From the NCBI RefSeq assembly GCF_020171785.1, contig NZ_JAIVAE010000004.1:1-64000 (forward strand): a stretch of 64,000 nt of DNA, written 5' to 3'. The translations under genes were made by a program, and so were the position numbers. The notes beneath the pieces were generated by a model. The model saw only the letters and a program-made list of their open reading frames with translations. It was not told the origin of the DNA and did not search any database. Origin of the DNA: Guptibacillus hwajinpoensis. Lineage in GTDB: Bacteria; Bacillota; Bacilli; Bacillales; Guptibacillaceae. Shown piece by piece: positions 51,203 through 59,296 of this stretch; positions within the stretch are counted from its first letter, which is position 1, and each line of letters starts with the position of its first letter.

Positions 51203-51377
51203 GGTTATCTCTCCTTTACCTTCTCATTAGTATTCCCAGATGGACAGGGCCATACTAGAGAATACATGCATATAAAGGCAGATCTATCCTGAGCTGGAAT
51301 CAGTTCTGATAAAGATGAACGTTCATCGTTTTGAAATCCAAGAAAAATGGTATAAGGTAAAGAGTGGAGGTGGAAAT

Positions 51378-51899
51378 ATGCGTTTAGAAAATAAAAAAGT
51401 CATTAGTCTTGTTCATCATGAATATGAAGATCTCGAGCTAACCTATCCTTATTATCGTCTTATTGAAGAAGGCGCTACGGTTCATTATGTTGGTGAGAAA
51501 GCAGGAGAGAAGTACGTTGGAAAATACGGCGTACCGGTCATTTCCGATTATGCTTATGCAGACATTAACCCTGCAGACTACGACGCGATTCTTGTTCCAG
51601 GTGGCTGGGCACCAGATAAAATCCGCCGTTTCCCTGAAGTATTAAAAATGGTGCAGCATATGGAGGAAAATAAGAAACCAATCGGCCAGATTTGCCATGC
51701 CGGATGGGTCTTAATTTCTGCGAAGGTGTTAGAAGGAAAGAAAGTAACGAGTACGCCAGGAATCCGTGATGACATGGAAAATGCCGGCGCTACGTGGATT
51801 GATGAGCCTGTTGTTGTTGATGGTCATCTTGTATCTGCGCGTCGCCCGCCGGATCTTCCACAGTATGGAAAGGCTTTTGCTGACCTTTTAGCGAAATAA
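51378..51899 (+). CDS. DJ-1/PfpI family protein
   Basis: A 173-residue protein of the DJ-1/PfpI superfamily. The nucleophilic Cys is in IGQICHAGWVLISA (about 103-116), preceded by DAILVPGGWAPDKIRRFPEV. Members have been reported as deglycase, protease or chaperone-like; function here is unassigned. The frame extends to 51315, but ATG 51378 follows GGAGGTGGAAAT, so I take the shorter form. It ends in a very strong bidirectional terminator. Confidence 0.9.
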   Translation: MRLENKKVISLVHHEYEDLELTYPYYRLIEEGATVHYVGEKAGEKYVGKYGVPVISDYAYADINPADYDAILVPGGWAPDKIRRFPEVLKMVQHMEENKKPIGQICHAGWVLISAKVLEGKKVTSTPGIRDDMENAGATWIDEPVVVDGHLVSARRPPDLPQYGKAFADLLAK

Positions 51900-51943
51900 T
51901 AAAAAGCGCGCGTCTCAATTGAGGCGCGCGCTTTTTATTATTC
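51896..51943. terminator. Strong bidirectional terminator
   Basis: AATAATAAAAAGCGCGCG and CGCGCGCTTTTTATTATT, with CTC/GAG and loop AATT; both stop codons fall inside. Confidence 0.92.
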
Positions 51944-52486
51944 TGTCACTTGATCTAACTTTCCAGTTGCAGGGTCAATCACAAGTCCGTGAACAGGAAG
52001 GTCTTTTGGAAGTAGTGGATGATTCTCAAGGATCGACACACTGTTGCGAACGCCGTCTTGAACGGTTGTAAACCCTTCAAGCCATGAGTCAAGATCGATG
52101 CCAGCATGCTCCATGGTAGAAACGACTTCTTTCGTTACGCTCTCTTCGATTTTATGTCGCAACGCATCTGGCTTCACTTTCCCCATTCCACAATCATGGT
52201 GGCCGATTACCCATACTTCTTCAGCTTGAAGCTCATAAACGGCAACGAGAATACTACGTACGACGCTATCGAACGGATGAGTCACGATTGCCCCTGCGTT
52301 TTTAACCATTTTTACGTCACCATTTTTTAAATTCATCGCGCGTGGAAGAAGTTCAACAAGACGCGTGTCCATACAAGAAAGGATGACAACTTTTTTATCT
52401 GGCAGACCAGTGGTTTCGTATGGGACATATTCCTTGTTTTTCACAAATTCCTCATTAAATTTCAGAGCTTCTTGAAGAGTATCCAT
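51938..52486 (-). CDS. Beta-class carbonic anhydrase
   Basis: A 182-residue beta-carbonic anhydrase (YtiB-like) that interconverts CO2 and bicarbonate. Zinc ligands Cys38 (in LSCMDTR), His96 and Cys99 (in GHHDCGMG) and the Asp40-Arg42 dyad of the active site are present. The length is normal for the small bacterial type. ATG is preceded by AGGGAGATT. The gene is monocistronic and shares its terminator with the DJ-1/PfpI gene. Confidence 0.92.
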   Translation of the reverse strand: MDTLQEALKFNEEFVKNKEYVPYETTGLPDKKVVILSCMDTRLVELLPRAMNLKNGDVKMVKNAGAIVTHPFDSVVRSILVAVYELQAEEVWVIGHHDCGMGKVKPDALRHKIEESVTKEVVSTMEHAGIDLDSWLEGFTTVQDGVRNSVSILENHPLLPKDLPVHGLVIDPATGKLDQVTE

Positions 52487-52577
52487 TGTTTAATCTCCCT
52501 CTCATTTCATTTTTTATTTCGTTTGTAGTTTGGTACACTAGGGATAAAAGATCCTTCACTAAAAGGAGTTTACCGAT

Positions 52578-52868
52578 ATGAAAGATATCCCCATTGATCA
52601 GCTGATTCAGCAAATGAATACACGTATGAAACAGCTTACTTATAACGTTGAAGAAAATGATGCGGATGTGAACGGCATTCGTGAAGAGCTCATTGCGATT
52701 AAAACATACTGCGACATGCTACTTCAGGCATCGGGAAGCAGTCGTCCAAAGACGCCTTCTGCACCTTCCCCTAAGCCACTCCAACAAGTCGCACCCGTTC
52801 AACAACCTCTTGCATCAAAACCGATGAAAGACGATGATGCGAACGAAGATTCAATCTTTGACTTTTAA
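52578..52868 (+). CDS. ywdI: YwdI-like protein (DUF5327)
   Basis: A 96-residue cytoplasmic protein like B. subtilis YwdI (DUF5327). The N-terminal 45 residues (IDQLIQQMNTRMKQLTYNVEEN, then IREELIAIKTYCDMLL) are helical, and the rest is a Pro/Ser-rich linker ending in the acidic DDDANEDSIFDF. The function is unknown. ATG follows AAAAGGAG. In B. subtilis ywdI lies near uracil-DNA glycosylase genes, which are not seen here. Confidence 0.75.
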   Translation: MKDIPIDQLIQQMNTRMKQLTYNVEENDADVNGIREELIAIKTYCDMLLQASGSSRPKTPSAPSPKPLQQVAPVQQPLASKPMKDDDANEDSIFDF

Positions 52869-52871
52869 CGA

Positions 52872-52896
52872 AGAGCCGCCCATGAGCGGCTTTTTG
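52872..52896 (+). terminator. Terminator
   Basis: AGCCGC and GCGGCT around CCATGA, with T5. Confidence 0.75.
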
Positions 52897-52905
52897 TGTG
52901 CCGTC

Positions 52906-53418
52906 TTAGACGCCGAACGCTTTCGGATACACAACTTCTCCGCTCACGTCTTTTAAAGCACCCTTCTTAAGTTCTTTCACCATAAACGCATCTCCTGCAT
53001 CAAATGGGCCAGAAAGCTTCTGCTCAGAAGCAGGAAGGAAACCGAATTTTGGGTAGTATTCTTTATGACCAAGTACGACGACGTGTCGGTATCCTAGTGA
53101 AGTCGCTCTCATCATGCCATCTTGGATAAGCATACTTCCGATTCCTTCCCGCTGGAACTCAGGCACAACTGCAACAGGAGCAAGTGCAAGAGACGTGAGG
53201 TCTTCTTTTTCTGTTGAAATAGTGATTTCACTAAAAAGAATGTAGCCGACTGGATCACGTCGATTATGTAGCGCCACAAGAGAAAGCTCCGGGACAAAGT
53301 AGGCAGAATCCCGAATCTCTTTAACCAGCGTGACCTCATCTTCTCCACCGAACGCTTTTTGTAAAATGGTTGAGATTTCCTCATGATCCTGTAACTTCTC
53401 TTCACGAACTTCAATCAT
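52906..53418 (-). CDS. GNAT N-acetyltransferase, YhbS-like
   Basis: A 170-residue GNAT enzyme of the YhbS group (COG3153). The acetyl-CoA-binding region is LALAPVAVVPEFQREGIGSMLIQD (about 77-100) with Q/RxxG-like REGIGS, followed by RHVVVLGHKEYYPKFGF (about 111-127). It acetylates an unknown amine or peptide. The start is ATG at 53418, after GGAGATGGAAG. The gene is monocistronic and lies convergent with ywdI. Confidence 0.88.
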   Translation of the reverse strand: MIEVREEKLQDHEEISTILQKAFGGEDEVTLVKEIRDSAYFVPELSLVALHNRRDPVGYILFSEITISTEKEDLTSLALAPVAVVPEFQREGIGSMLIQDGMMRATSLGYRHVVVLGHKEYYPKFGFLPASEQKLSGPFDAGDAFMVKELKKGALKDVSGEVVYPKAFGV

Positions 53419-53535
53419 GCTTCCATCTCCTTTTCTCTATCTATTTTTTCAAAAATGAAAATAAAAAGCAACAATATAGCTGTCCTCCCATTATTTCCCG
53501 GGTAACTCATTTTTACTTAGGGAAAGGGAGCGCAC

Positions 53536-53568
53536 GAAAAAAAGCCCTCGAGCGAATCGAGGGCTTTC
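53536..53568 (-). terminator. Terminator of aldehyde dehydrogenase gene
   Basis: AAAGCCCTCGA and TCGAGGGCTTT around GCGAA, with the T-run on the minus strand. Confidence 0.9.
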
Positions 53569-53574
53569 AACGAC

Positions 53575-55032
53575 TTATTGGAAAAATGGATACTGACGAC
53601 GTTCTTGCTGAACGGAAATCCATTTCACAGTTGTAAATTTATCAAGAGCCCATTCGCCGCCGAAACGGCCAAGGCCTGATTCTTTTTCGCCACCGAAGGC
53701 CATGTGTGCTTCATCGTTTACCGGCTGGTCGTTAATGTGTACCATGCCCGTTTCAATTTGATGCGCAACCTGAACTCCGCGGTTTAAGTCGCGAGAGTGA
53801 ACGGAACCACTAAGGCCGTACGGAGAGCCGTTTGCGATTTCAATCGCTTCGTCTACCGTGCTAAATTTAATGATTGGCGCAACGGCACCGAAAATTTCAT
53901 CTTTCGCAATTGGCATGTCATTCGTTACGTTCGTTAAAATAACCGGGTGCATCACATTACCTTCGACTTCGCCACCAAGAATTTTCTCAGCGCCTTGCTC
54001 TAGTGACGCGTTAAGCGATTCTTGAATACCCTCAACAGCATCTTTGTTGATCAGTGGACCAACAGCTGTTTTCGCGTCAGACGGATCGCCAACTTGAAGG
54101 GAAGCGACTTTTTCTTTAAATGCTTCTACGAATTTGTCGTGAATGCTTTCATGCACAATAATGCGGTTGATTGCCATACATATTTGACCTTGATGCAAGA
54201 ATTTACCGAATGCCGCTGATTCAGCTGCCTGATCGATATCGGCATCATCAAGTACGATAAATACGTTGTTACCGCCAAGCTCTAATGCTGTTTCCTTAAT
54301 GTTCTTACCTGCAAGCTCACCGATATGCTGACCGACTTCCGTTGAACCTGTGAAGGAAATCAATTTTGGAATTGGGTGTGTAACGAACGCATCGCCAATT
54401 TCAGAACCGCGTCCTGCTACGACGTTTAGCACGCCTTTCGGAAGTCCTGCTTCTTCAAAGAGCTCAGCGATTAGGAACCCTGCTGTAACAGGCGTTTCAG
54501 ATGCTGGTTTTAGAACAACCGTGTTCCCAGTTGCGATCGCAGGTGCAACCGAACGCATGGAAAGGTGAAGTGGGAAGTTCCACGGTCCGATGACACCGAT
54601 CACGCCTTTCGCGCTTTTATAAATGCGGTTTTCTTTTCCTGGCGTATCAGAAGGGGCGATTTGTCCCTTCATGCGATATGGGAACGATGCCGACTCTTTC
54701 ACAACGCGAGTGGCAGCTGCCCATTCGACGTTCGCTTTGATCTTCGTACTGCCTGATTCTTTCACAAGCCAGTCAACGATTTCTTCTTTACGTTCTGTCA
54801 TAAGCGCCGCTACTTTATCGAGAATTTGCTGACGCTTTCCTGGTGTCGTCTGTGCCCAGGATTTTTGTGCTTCTTTTGCCGTTTTGTAAGCTTTATCAAG
54901 ATCTTCTTCAGATGCTGAGTTTAATGTAAAAATTTCCTCACCGGAAAATGGATTATAATTTGTTACAGTTTTGTCACTAGAACCCGTAACCCATTCACCG
55001 TTAATGTATTGCTTCGTATATGTGTTAGCCAT
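53575..55032 (-). CDS. NAD(P)-dependent aldehyde dehydrogenase, YfmT-like
   Basis: A 485-residue aldehyde dehydrogenase that oxidises an aldehyde to its acid. Catalytic Cys is in HQGQICMAINR (about 285) and Glu in LELGGNNVFIV (about 250); NAD-binding GVIGPWNFP (about 146-154) and FTGSTEVGQHIG (about 226-237) are intact. It resembles B. subtilis YfmT, reported as an aromatic aldehyde (vanillin) dehydrogenase, but the substrate here is not proven. The gene is monocistronic. Confidence 0.9.
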   Translation of the reverse strand: MANTYTKQYINGEWVTGSSDKTVTNYNPFSGEEIFTLNSASEEDLDKAYKTAKEAQKSWAQTTPGKRQQILDKVAALMTERKEEIVDWLVKESGSTKIKANVEWAAATRVVKESASFPYRMKGQIAPSDTPGKENRIYKSAKGVIGVIGPWNFPLHLSMRSVAPAIATGNTVVLKPASETPVTAGFLIAELFEEAGLPKGVLNVVAGRGSEIGDAFVTHPIPKLISFTGSTEVGQHIGELAGKNIKETALELGGNNVFIVLDDADIDQAAESAAFGKFLHQGQICMAINRIIVHESIHDKFVEAFKEKVASLQVGDPSDAKTAVGPLINKDAVEGIQESLNASLEQGAEKILGGEVEGNVMHPVILTNVTNDMPIAKDEIFGAVAPIIKFSTVDEAIEIANGSPYGLSGSVHSRDLNRGVQVAHQIETGMVHINDQPVNDEAHMAFGGEKESGLGRFGGEWALDKFTTVKWISVQQERRQYPFFQ

Positions 55033-55178
55033 GAGTCATCCTCCTTTAGTGTACGTTAAAGAAGGTTCCCGAATGCTTAAAGGATTAAACATACTAGCGC
55101 ACATGAATGTTTTTCCAACATAAAAACGGCAGGGAGGGACAAATTGATAGTAATCCCTAAAGAAAGGAGGGAGACAGA

Positions 55179-55448
55179 ATGCCGGAACCATTCCCGTTTT
55201 TTAATCAAGGGGAAGAGATGAAAAATGCACATACGTATAACGTTTATGTGAATGACGATTATGTGGGCAATAAAATTTTGTTCTCTCAGTGTGAAAAGAT
55301 TGAAGACCTGAGCGACTATTTAAATAGTAAAGGTTTCTACAATTTCCAGGCTGAAGCGGAAGGCGATCATTATCACTTGCAAATGACCGAACAAGATCAG
55401 GGGGAGGTTGTGAAGGACGAGCTTCACAGCTACCTCCGAATGCATTAG
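55179..55448 (+). CDS. Hypothetical protein, 89 aa
   Basis: An 89-residue soluble protein with no known family I can name. It has an alternating beta/alpha look (HTYNVYVNDDYVGNKILFSQCEKIEDLSDYLNSKG) and is acidic. ATG follows a strong AAAGGAGGGAGACAG, so it is surely translated. The stop codon overlaps by 4 nt the stop of the convergent pxpC gene, and no terminator separates them. Confidence 0.72.
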   Translation: MPEPFPFFNQGEEMKNAHTYNVYVNDDYVGNKILFSQCEKIEDLSDYLNSKGFYNFQAEAEGDHYHLQMTEQDQGEVVKDELHSYLRMH

Positions 55449-56368
55449 CGATGGATTCGCTCCCAAATGCGGAGCTTCTGTTCAACCTGTTTCGCTGCTT
55501 CTTGGGCTTCTTCTACCGTTATTTCTTGAAAGCGAATTTTCCCGCCAGGAGGAAGCTGGGCAATGAGTGGCAAATCAGGACCAATCACTGTTCCAATCCG
55601 CGTGTATCCACCTGTCGTTTGCCGATCTGCAAGCAGGATAATCGGCTGACCGTTCCCAGGTAGCTGGATGCCGCCAAGCGGAACTGCATCTGAAACAACG
55701 TTTGCTTCATGATTTGTTTTAAGCTCAGATTGAAGGCGGTAGCCCATCCGATTGGATTGCGGCGACACATCATGAGTTATAGCGAAAAAATCCGAAACGA
55801 CCTTATCCGAAATTTGCTCATGATGAGGTCCTTTCACAACGCGTACGATAACATCACGATCATAATCAGGAATCTCGGTGAAAAACAGCCCGGTTCCTGC
55901 TTTTTGTTTTCTAGGCTCACCTACGAGTTCATCACCTTTTTCAAGCTTTCGTCCAAGACCTGCTGGTTCATATACGGAGCGGCTTCCCATGTATTCTTTT
56001 GCATGAAAGCCACCTGAAACAGTGAGATAGGCACGAACGCCCTGGCGAGGCTGTCCAAACTCGAGCACCTGCCCTTTTTTAATGACGACCGACTTCCAGA
56101 GTGGAATGCGTCTTCCATTGATCATCGGTGACAAATCACCACCGGTAACAGAAATCACAAACGTTTCTTCTGCAATCAGTTCTGGCCCCTGCATCGTAAC
56201 CTCAAGACCTGCCGCCCCTCGTTCATTTCCAACTAGAATATTACCAACCTGAAGAGCGAAGCGGTCAAGCGCTCCAGATGCCGGAACACCGTACTTTAAA
56301 TACCCGACACGACCTAAATCTTGATACGTTGTATACAATCCTGGTTTTTCGACTGAAAATAACTTCAC
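55445..56368 (-). CDS. pxpC: 5-oxoprolinase subunit PxpC (KipA)
   Basis: A 307-residue subunit of the ATP-dependent 5-oxoprolinase. It is the carboxyltransferase-like (KipA/PxpC) part with the typical start KPGLYTTYQDLGRVGYLKYGVPASGALD (about 8-35) and TGGDLSPMINGRRIP, plus RGVRAYLTVSGG. With PxpA and PxpB it cleaves 5-oxoproline (pyroglutamate) to glutamate. It overlaps pxpA by 4 nt in the order pxpB-pxpA-pxpC. In B. subtilis KipI/KipA also affect sporulation kinase KinA. Confidence 0.92.
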   Translation of the reverse strand: MKLFSVEKPGLYTTYQDLGRVGYLKYGVPASGALDRFALQVGNILVGNERGAAGLEVTMQGPELIAEETFVISVTGGDLSPMINGRRIPLWKSVVIKKGQVLEFGQPRQGVRAYLTVSGGFHAKEYMGSRSVYEPAGLGRKLEKGDELVGEPRKQKAGTGLFFTEIPDYDRDVIVRVVKGPHHEQISDKVVSDFFAITHDVSPQSNRMGYRLQSELKTNHEANVVSDAVPLGGIQLPGNGQPIILLADRQTTGGYTRIGTVIGPDLPLIAQLPPGGKIRFQEITVEEAQEAAKQVEQKLRIWERIHR

Positions 56369-57132
56369 CGGTTTCCGATCCTTTCCATCTCAATATTTTC
56401 TTCATCAAACCGCCTCCGAAGCGCCTTAATAAACGCAAGCGCTGACGACTCATCTCCGTGCACGCAAACGGTATCCGCTTCAATCGCAATGATTGAACCA
56501 TCCACGGCTGTTACCGTTCCTTCTTTCACCATTTGAATCACCTGCTCAATCGCCGCCTGCTCATCGCGAATCATCGCATTTTTTTCAACGCGCGGTGTAA
56601 GCGAACCGTCAGGCTGGTACGTCCTGTCGGCAAACACTTCAGACGCATAAGGTAGTGCAGCGTCCTGCGCAGCGCGAATCAGTTCTGAATTAGCCAGTCC
56701 AAAGAGTATAAGCTCTGAATCAAAATCTTTTACAGCCTGCGCAATGGCATTTGCGAGCTCAGGATCCTTCGACGCCATATTGTAAAGCGCCCCGTGCGGT
56801 TTCACATGCTGAAGAGGCACTTCATGCGCCTTGCAGAACCCGTGCAGTGCTCCGATTTGATAAAGAACGAGCGAGTACGTATCCTCTGGTGTAATGTTCA
56901 TATTGCGACGGCCAAAACCAACTAAATCAGGAAATCCAGGGTGCGCCCCGATGCCAACGTGATGCTCTTTCGCCCATTCGACTGTTTTATTCATAATGTG
57001 TGGATCACCAGCATGATAGCCGCATGCAATATTGGCGGAAGATACGAGCTCAAGCACCTGTTCATCCTGACCAACCACATAAGTACCAAAGCTTTCCCCA
57101 AGATCGCTGTTTAAATCAATGCGAAACGTCAT
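56365..57132 (-). CDS. pxpA: 5-oxoprolinase subunit PxpA (LamB/YcsF family)
   Basis: A 255-residue LamB/YcsF-family protein, the hydrolytic subunit of 5-oxoprolinase. The starting DLNSDLGESFGTYVVGQDEQVLELVSSANIACGYHAGDPHIM (about 6-47) and AHPGFPDLVGFGRR (about 73-86), with conserved Asp and His, are diagnostic. It is translationally coupled to pxpB and pxpC through ATGA overlaps. Together they recycle pyroglutamate formed from glutamine or protein N-termini. Confidence 0.94.
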   Translation of the reverse strand: MTFRIDLNSDLGESFGTYVVGQDEQVLELVSSANIACGYHAGDPHIMNKTVEWAKEHHVGIGAHPGFPDLVGFGRRNMNITPEDTYSLVLYQIGALHGFCKAHEVPLQHVKPHGALYNMASKDPELANAIAQAVKDFDSELILFGLANSELIRAAQDAALPYASEVFADRTYQPDGSLTPRVEKNAMIRDEQAAIEQVIQMVKEGTVTAVDGSIIAIEADTVCVHGDESSALAFIKALRRRFDEENIEMERIGNR

Positions 57133-57854
57133 TGTGATTCCTCCCTGCGTTCAAGTTCGTACGTCCCAACCTCAACTTCACGCTGAATGCGCTTAAATTC
57201 ATCATCTGTAATCGATGTAAACCGTAAATAATCGCCCTGCTCAAACAAAAACGGCTCTTCTTTTCCTGCATCAAAAAGCTTTAGCGGCGTGCGTCCAATA
57301 ATATTCCAGCCGCCAGGTGAATCGAGCGGGTAAATCCCAGTCTGACTTTCAGCAATGCCAACGGATCCAGCTGGAACGGCCTGTCTTGGATTTTCAAGGC
57401 GCGGCATCGCGATTCGTTCATCTAAGTCACTTAAGTAAGGAAATCCTGGTAAAAAGCCGATCATGTTAATGAGATAATCACGCTTTGTATGTAAGTCGAT
57501 CACTTCTTTGGTGGAAAGGTTGTTGGCAGTCGCGAGATTTTCAAGGTCCGGACCATAGGTGCCTCCGTAAACAGTTGGAATCGTGATCACCGTTTTCGTC
57601 TTTTGGTAATGTGCGTCCATTTCATTCGCGATCGGTTGAAGAACGTTCGTGATTTGCTCATATGAAAGCTTCCATGGCTCATAGTAAACGGCCACAGAAT
57701 CATAGGCTGGCACCCATTCCGTGATCCCAAGGTGCTTGTGGTGATTGAGCTTATTACAAAATGATTGAATGTTATTCGTAAGAGCAGCTGAAATGTCTTC
57801 ATCAAAACAGCATTTCACTGCTGCTTCACCGAGCGGATAAAAGGTGATTTTCAT
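57129..57854 (-). CDS. pxpB: 5-oxoprolinase subunit PxpB (KipI)
   Basis: A 241-residue KipI/PxpB subunit, the first gene of the operon. Family blocks are TEWVPAYDSVAVYYEP (about 45-60), VYGGTYGPDLENLA (about 97-110), FLPGFPYLSDLDERIAMPRLENPRQAVPAGSVGIA (about 134-168) and the C-terminal RIGTPLKLF-like IGRTPLKLFD. ATG follows AAAGGAGAAAGCGTC. A CGGTAA palindrome and two ATTACGGT elements upstream may regulate the operon. Confidence 0.93.
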   Translation of the reverse strand: MKITFYPLGEAAVKCCFDEDISAALTNNIQSFCNKLNHHKHLGITEWVPAYDSVAVYYEPWKLSYEQITNVLQPIANEMDAHYQKTKTVITIPTVYGGTYGPDLENLATANNLSTKEVIDLHTKRDYLINMIGFLPGFPYLSDLDERIAMPRLENPRQAVPAGSVGIAESQTGIYPLDSPGGWNIIGRTPLKLFDAGKEEPFLFEQGDYLRFTSITDDEFKRIQREVEVGTYELERREESQ

Positions 57855-57876
57855 GACGCTTTCTCCTTTCCTGTTG

Positions 57877-57953
57877 ACCGTAATGTTAATTAAGAATAGA
57901 CCTTCGACACGATTCTTCTTTTTCAGCGGTTCTCTATTACGGTAAGTTTACCG
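57877..57953. promoter_or_regulatory. CGGTAA palindrome and inverted ATTACGGT sites between pxpB and fliW
   Basis: CGGTAA-GT-TTACCG at 57940-57953 is a perfect 6-2-6 palindrome. ATTACGGT at 57936-57943 recurs inverted as ACCGTAAT at 57877-57884. Such repeated half-sites in front of the pxp operon look like a repressor binding region. The regulator is unknown. Confidence 0.45.
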
Positions 57954-58003
57954 AAATTTCAAAAAGACAACAAATTATCCATGGAAAAAAGCACTATAGG
58001 CCT

Positions 58004-58009
58004 TATAAT
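58004..58009 (+). promoter_or_regulatory. -10 element of fliW-csrA
   Basis: A TATAAT box 33 nt before the fliW ATG; the best -35 candidate is the weak TGGAAA at 57982-57987 with 16-nt spacing. Confidence 0.45.
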
Positions 58010-58042
58010 GAGGGTACACACTGATCAAAAAAGGAGATCGCT

Positions 58043-58492
58043 ATGAAATTACATACTGCACGCTTTGGAGAAATGGATATCACCGAAGAACGTCTCGTCA
58101 CGTTTGAAAGTGGCATCCCTGGCCTTGAGCACTTTACAACTTACTGTCTATTACCCGCCGACGACAAAGATGAGTCTCCTTTCTACTTTTTACAATCCAC
58201 GGAAGAAAGCGGCCTCTGCTTTTTCCTCGCAGATCCGTTTTCCTTTTATCCGAATTATGAAGTAAACCTTGACGATAGCACGCTCGCTCAGCTTAAGCTA
58301 ACCGATCCAGCCCACGCGCTCGTGCTCTCGATTCTAACCGTTCAAGGGTCACTGAAAGAAGCGACGATGAATTTAAAAGCACCGCTTATATTTAACACTG
58401 AAGAACATACTGGAAAACAGCTTGTCCTAAAACAGGAGTATGGCATCAAAGAACCTCTCTTAAAGCAAGTGAACACAGAGGAGGCGGAGTAA
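58043..58492 (+). CDS. fliW: Flagellar assembly factor FliW
   Basis: A 149-residue FliW. The block FGEMDITEERLVTFESGIPGLEHFTTYCLLP (about 8-38) and the central SPFYFLQSTEESGLCFFLADPFSFYP are diagnostic. FliW binds CsrA and is displaced by newly made flagellin, so flagellin translation is tied to secretion. The stop TAA directly abuts the csrA ATG, so the two are coupled. It stands before csrA, and hag follows within 1 kb: the usual homeostasis module. ATG follows AAAAAAGGAGATCGCT. Confidence 0.94.
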   Translation: MKLHTARFGEMDITEERLVTFESGIPGLEHFTTYCLLPADDKDESPFYFLQSTEESGLCFFLADPFSFYPNYEVNLDDSTLAQLKLTDPAHALVLSILTVQGSLKEATMNLKAPLIFNTEEHTGKQLVLKQEYGIKEPLLKQVNTEEAE

Positions 58493-58726
58493 ATGCTCGT
58501 ACTTGGACGTAAAAAAGGCGAATCAATTGTCATTAATGATGAAATTGAACTTAAGATTATTAGCATTGACGGTGATACGGTGAAGCTTGGAGTAGAAGCA
58601 CCGAAGAACATCGCCATCCACCGAAAAGAAGTATATGAAGCGATTCAATCAGAGAATAAGCTTGCCGCGATGCAGGAATTTAGCTTGGAGGATTTGAAGG
58701 AGTTTCAGAAGAAAACGAAATTGTAG
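58493..58726 (+). CDS. csrA: Carbon storage regulator CsrA (translational repressor)
   Basis: A 77-residue CsrA with the full N-terminal half [22 protein letters not shown] and [19 protein letters not shown], which holds the RNA-binding Leu4, Arg6 and Arg44. It represses hag translation by binding GGA motifs in its leader; two such sites lie in the hag leader here. It starts immediately after the fliW stop, with GAGGAGG upstream. The C-terminal helix [12 protein letters not shown] is the usual FliW-contact tail. Confidence 0.94.
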   Translation: MLVLGRKKGESIVINDEIELKIISIDGDTVKLGVEAPKNIAIHRKEVYEAIQSENKLAAMQEFSLEDLKEFQKKTKL

Positions 58727-58733
58727 TAGGAGC

Positions 58734-59130
58734 TTGACGAGTTTCTTTGAAGGCGTTTATCAAGTGAACATTCGTGTGCGGGATATAAAGAATGCAGTGA
58801 ACTGGTATGAAGAAATGCTCGCTTCACGTTATGAAGAATTATGGTGGTACCGTAGTGCTCAGAGTTGGAGAAGGGCAGACGGCGATTTGTTTGATTGAGT
58901 TGAAGGAAGGGGAAGAGCTTCCTACGGCTGATACGAGCGGGACTTATCTGGTGCTTCATTTAGCGGTGGAGCATGCGGAAACGTTTAAAAGTGAATTGCG
59001 AGAGCGTGGCGTTTCAGTTGATGAAGAAGCTGGAGTGGCACATTTTAAGTTTTATGATCCGGATGGAAATGGGCTTGAGACTTATTTGCCTGGACTATAT
59101 GAGAAGGAAGAATATGCGCATTCAAGATAA
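58734..59130 (+). pseudogene. VOC-family (glyoxalase-like) protein gene, frameshifted
   Basis: Two adjacent frames give one protein. Frame one from TTG 58734 (after AGGAG) reads TSFFEGVYQVNIRVRDIKNAVNWYEEML, then breaks. Frame two carries YGGTVVLRVGEGQTAICLIEL and AHFKFYDPDGNGLETY, the C-terminal VOC half. A single extra base in GAAGAATTATGG near 58840 would restore them: YEDYGG. The joined product would be about 131 residues of the VOC/glyoxalase fold. It is a pseudogene, a sequencing error, or a programmed frameshift; it lies between csrA and hag. Confidence 0.7.
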
Positions 59131-59146
59131 ATTCTTATTAGGAGTG

Positions 59147-59178
59147 GAACCGCTATCTTTAGGATGCGGTTCTTTTTT
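59147..59178 (+). terminator. Terminator before hag
   Basis: GAACCGC and GCGGTTC around a 12-nt loop, followed by T6. It isolates hag from the upstream genes. Confidence 0.8.
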
Positions 59179-59198
59179 GAATATTTTTCAAAAAGTAT

Positions 59199-59225
59199 TA
59201 AACATCCTAAAACGCCTGCCGATAA
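59199..59225 (+). promoter_or_regulatory. Sigma-D promoter of hag
   Basis: TAAA at 59199-59202, 15-nt spacer and GCCGATAA at 59218-59225 match the TAAA-N15-GCCGATAT consensus of the flagellar sigma factor. Confidence 0.92.
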
Positions 59226-59243
59226 TAGTGGTGTTAGGAAGTC

Positions 59244-59287
59244 CAAACGGATGTGGATTTTCTTGATAAAACCAATTACATGGAGGT
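59244..59287 (+). promoter_or_regulatory. Two CsrA-binding sites in the hag leader
   Basis: CAAACGGATGT (59244-59254) resembles the ACARGGATGT consensus, and ACATGGAGGT (59278-59287) overlaps the Shine-Dalgarno. This two-site layout matches the B. subtilis hag leader, where CsrA bridges both sites to block ribosomes. Confidence 0.75.
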
Positions 59288-59296
59288 AGATTTTAA

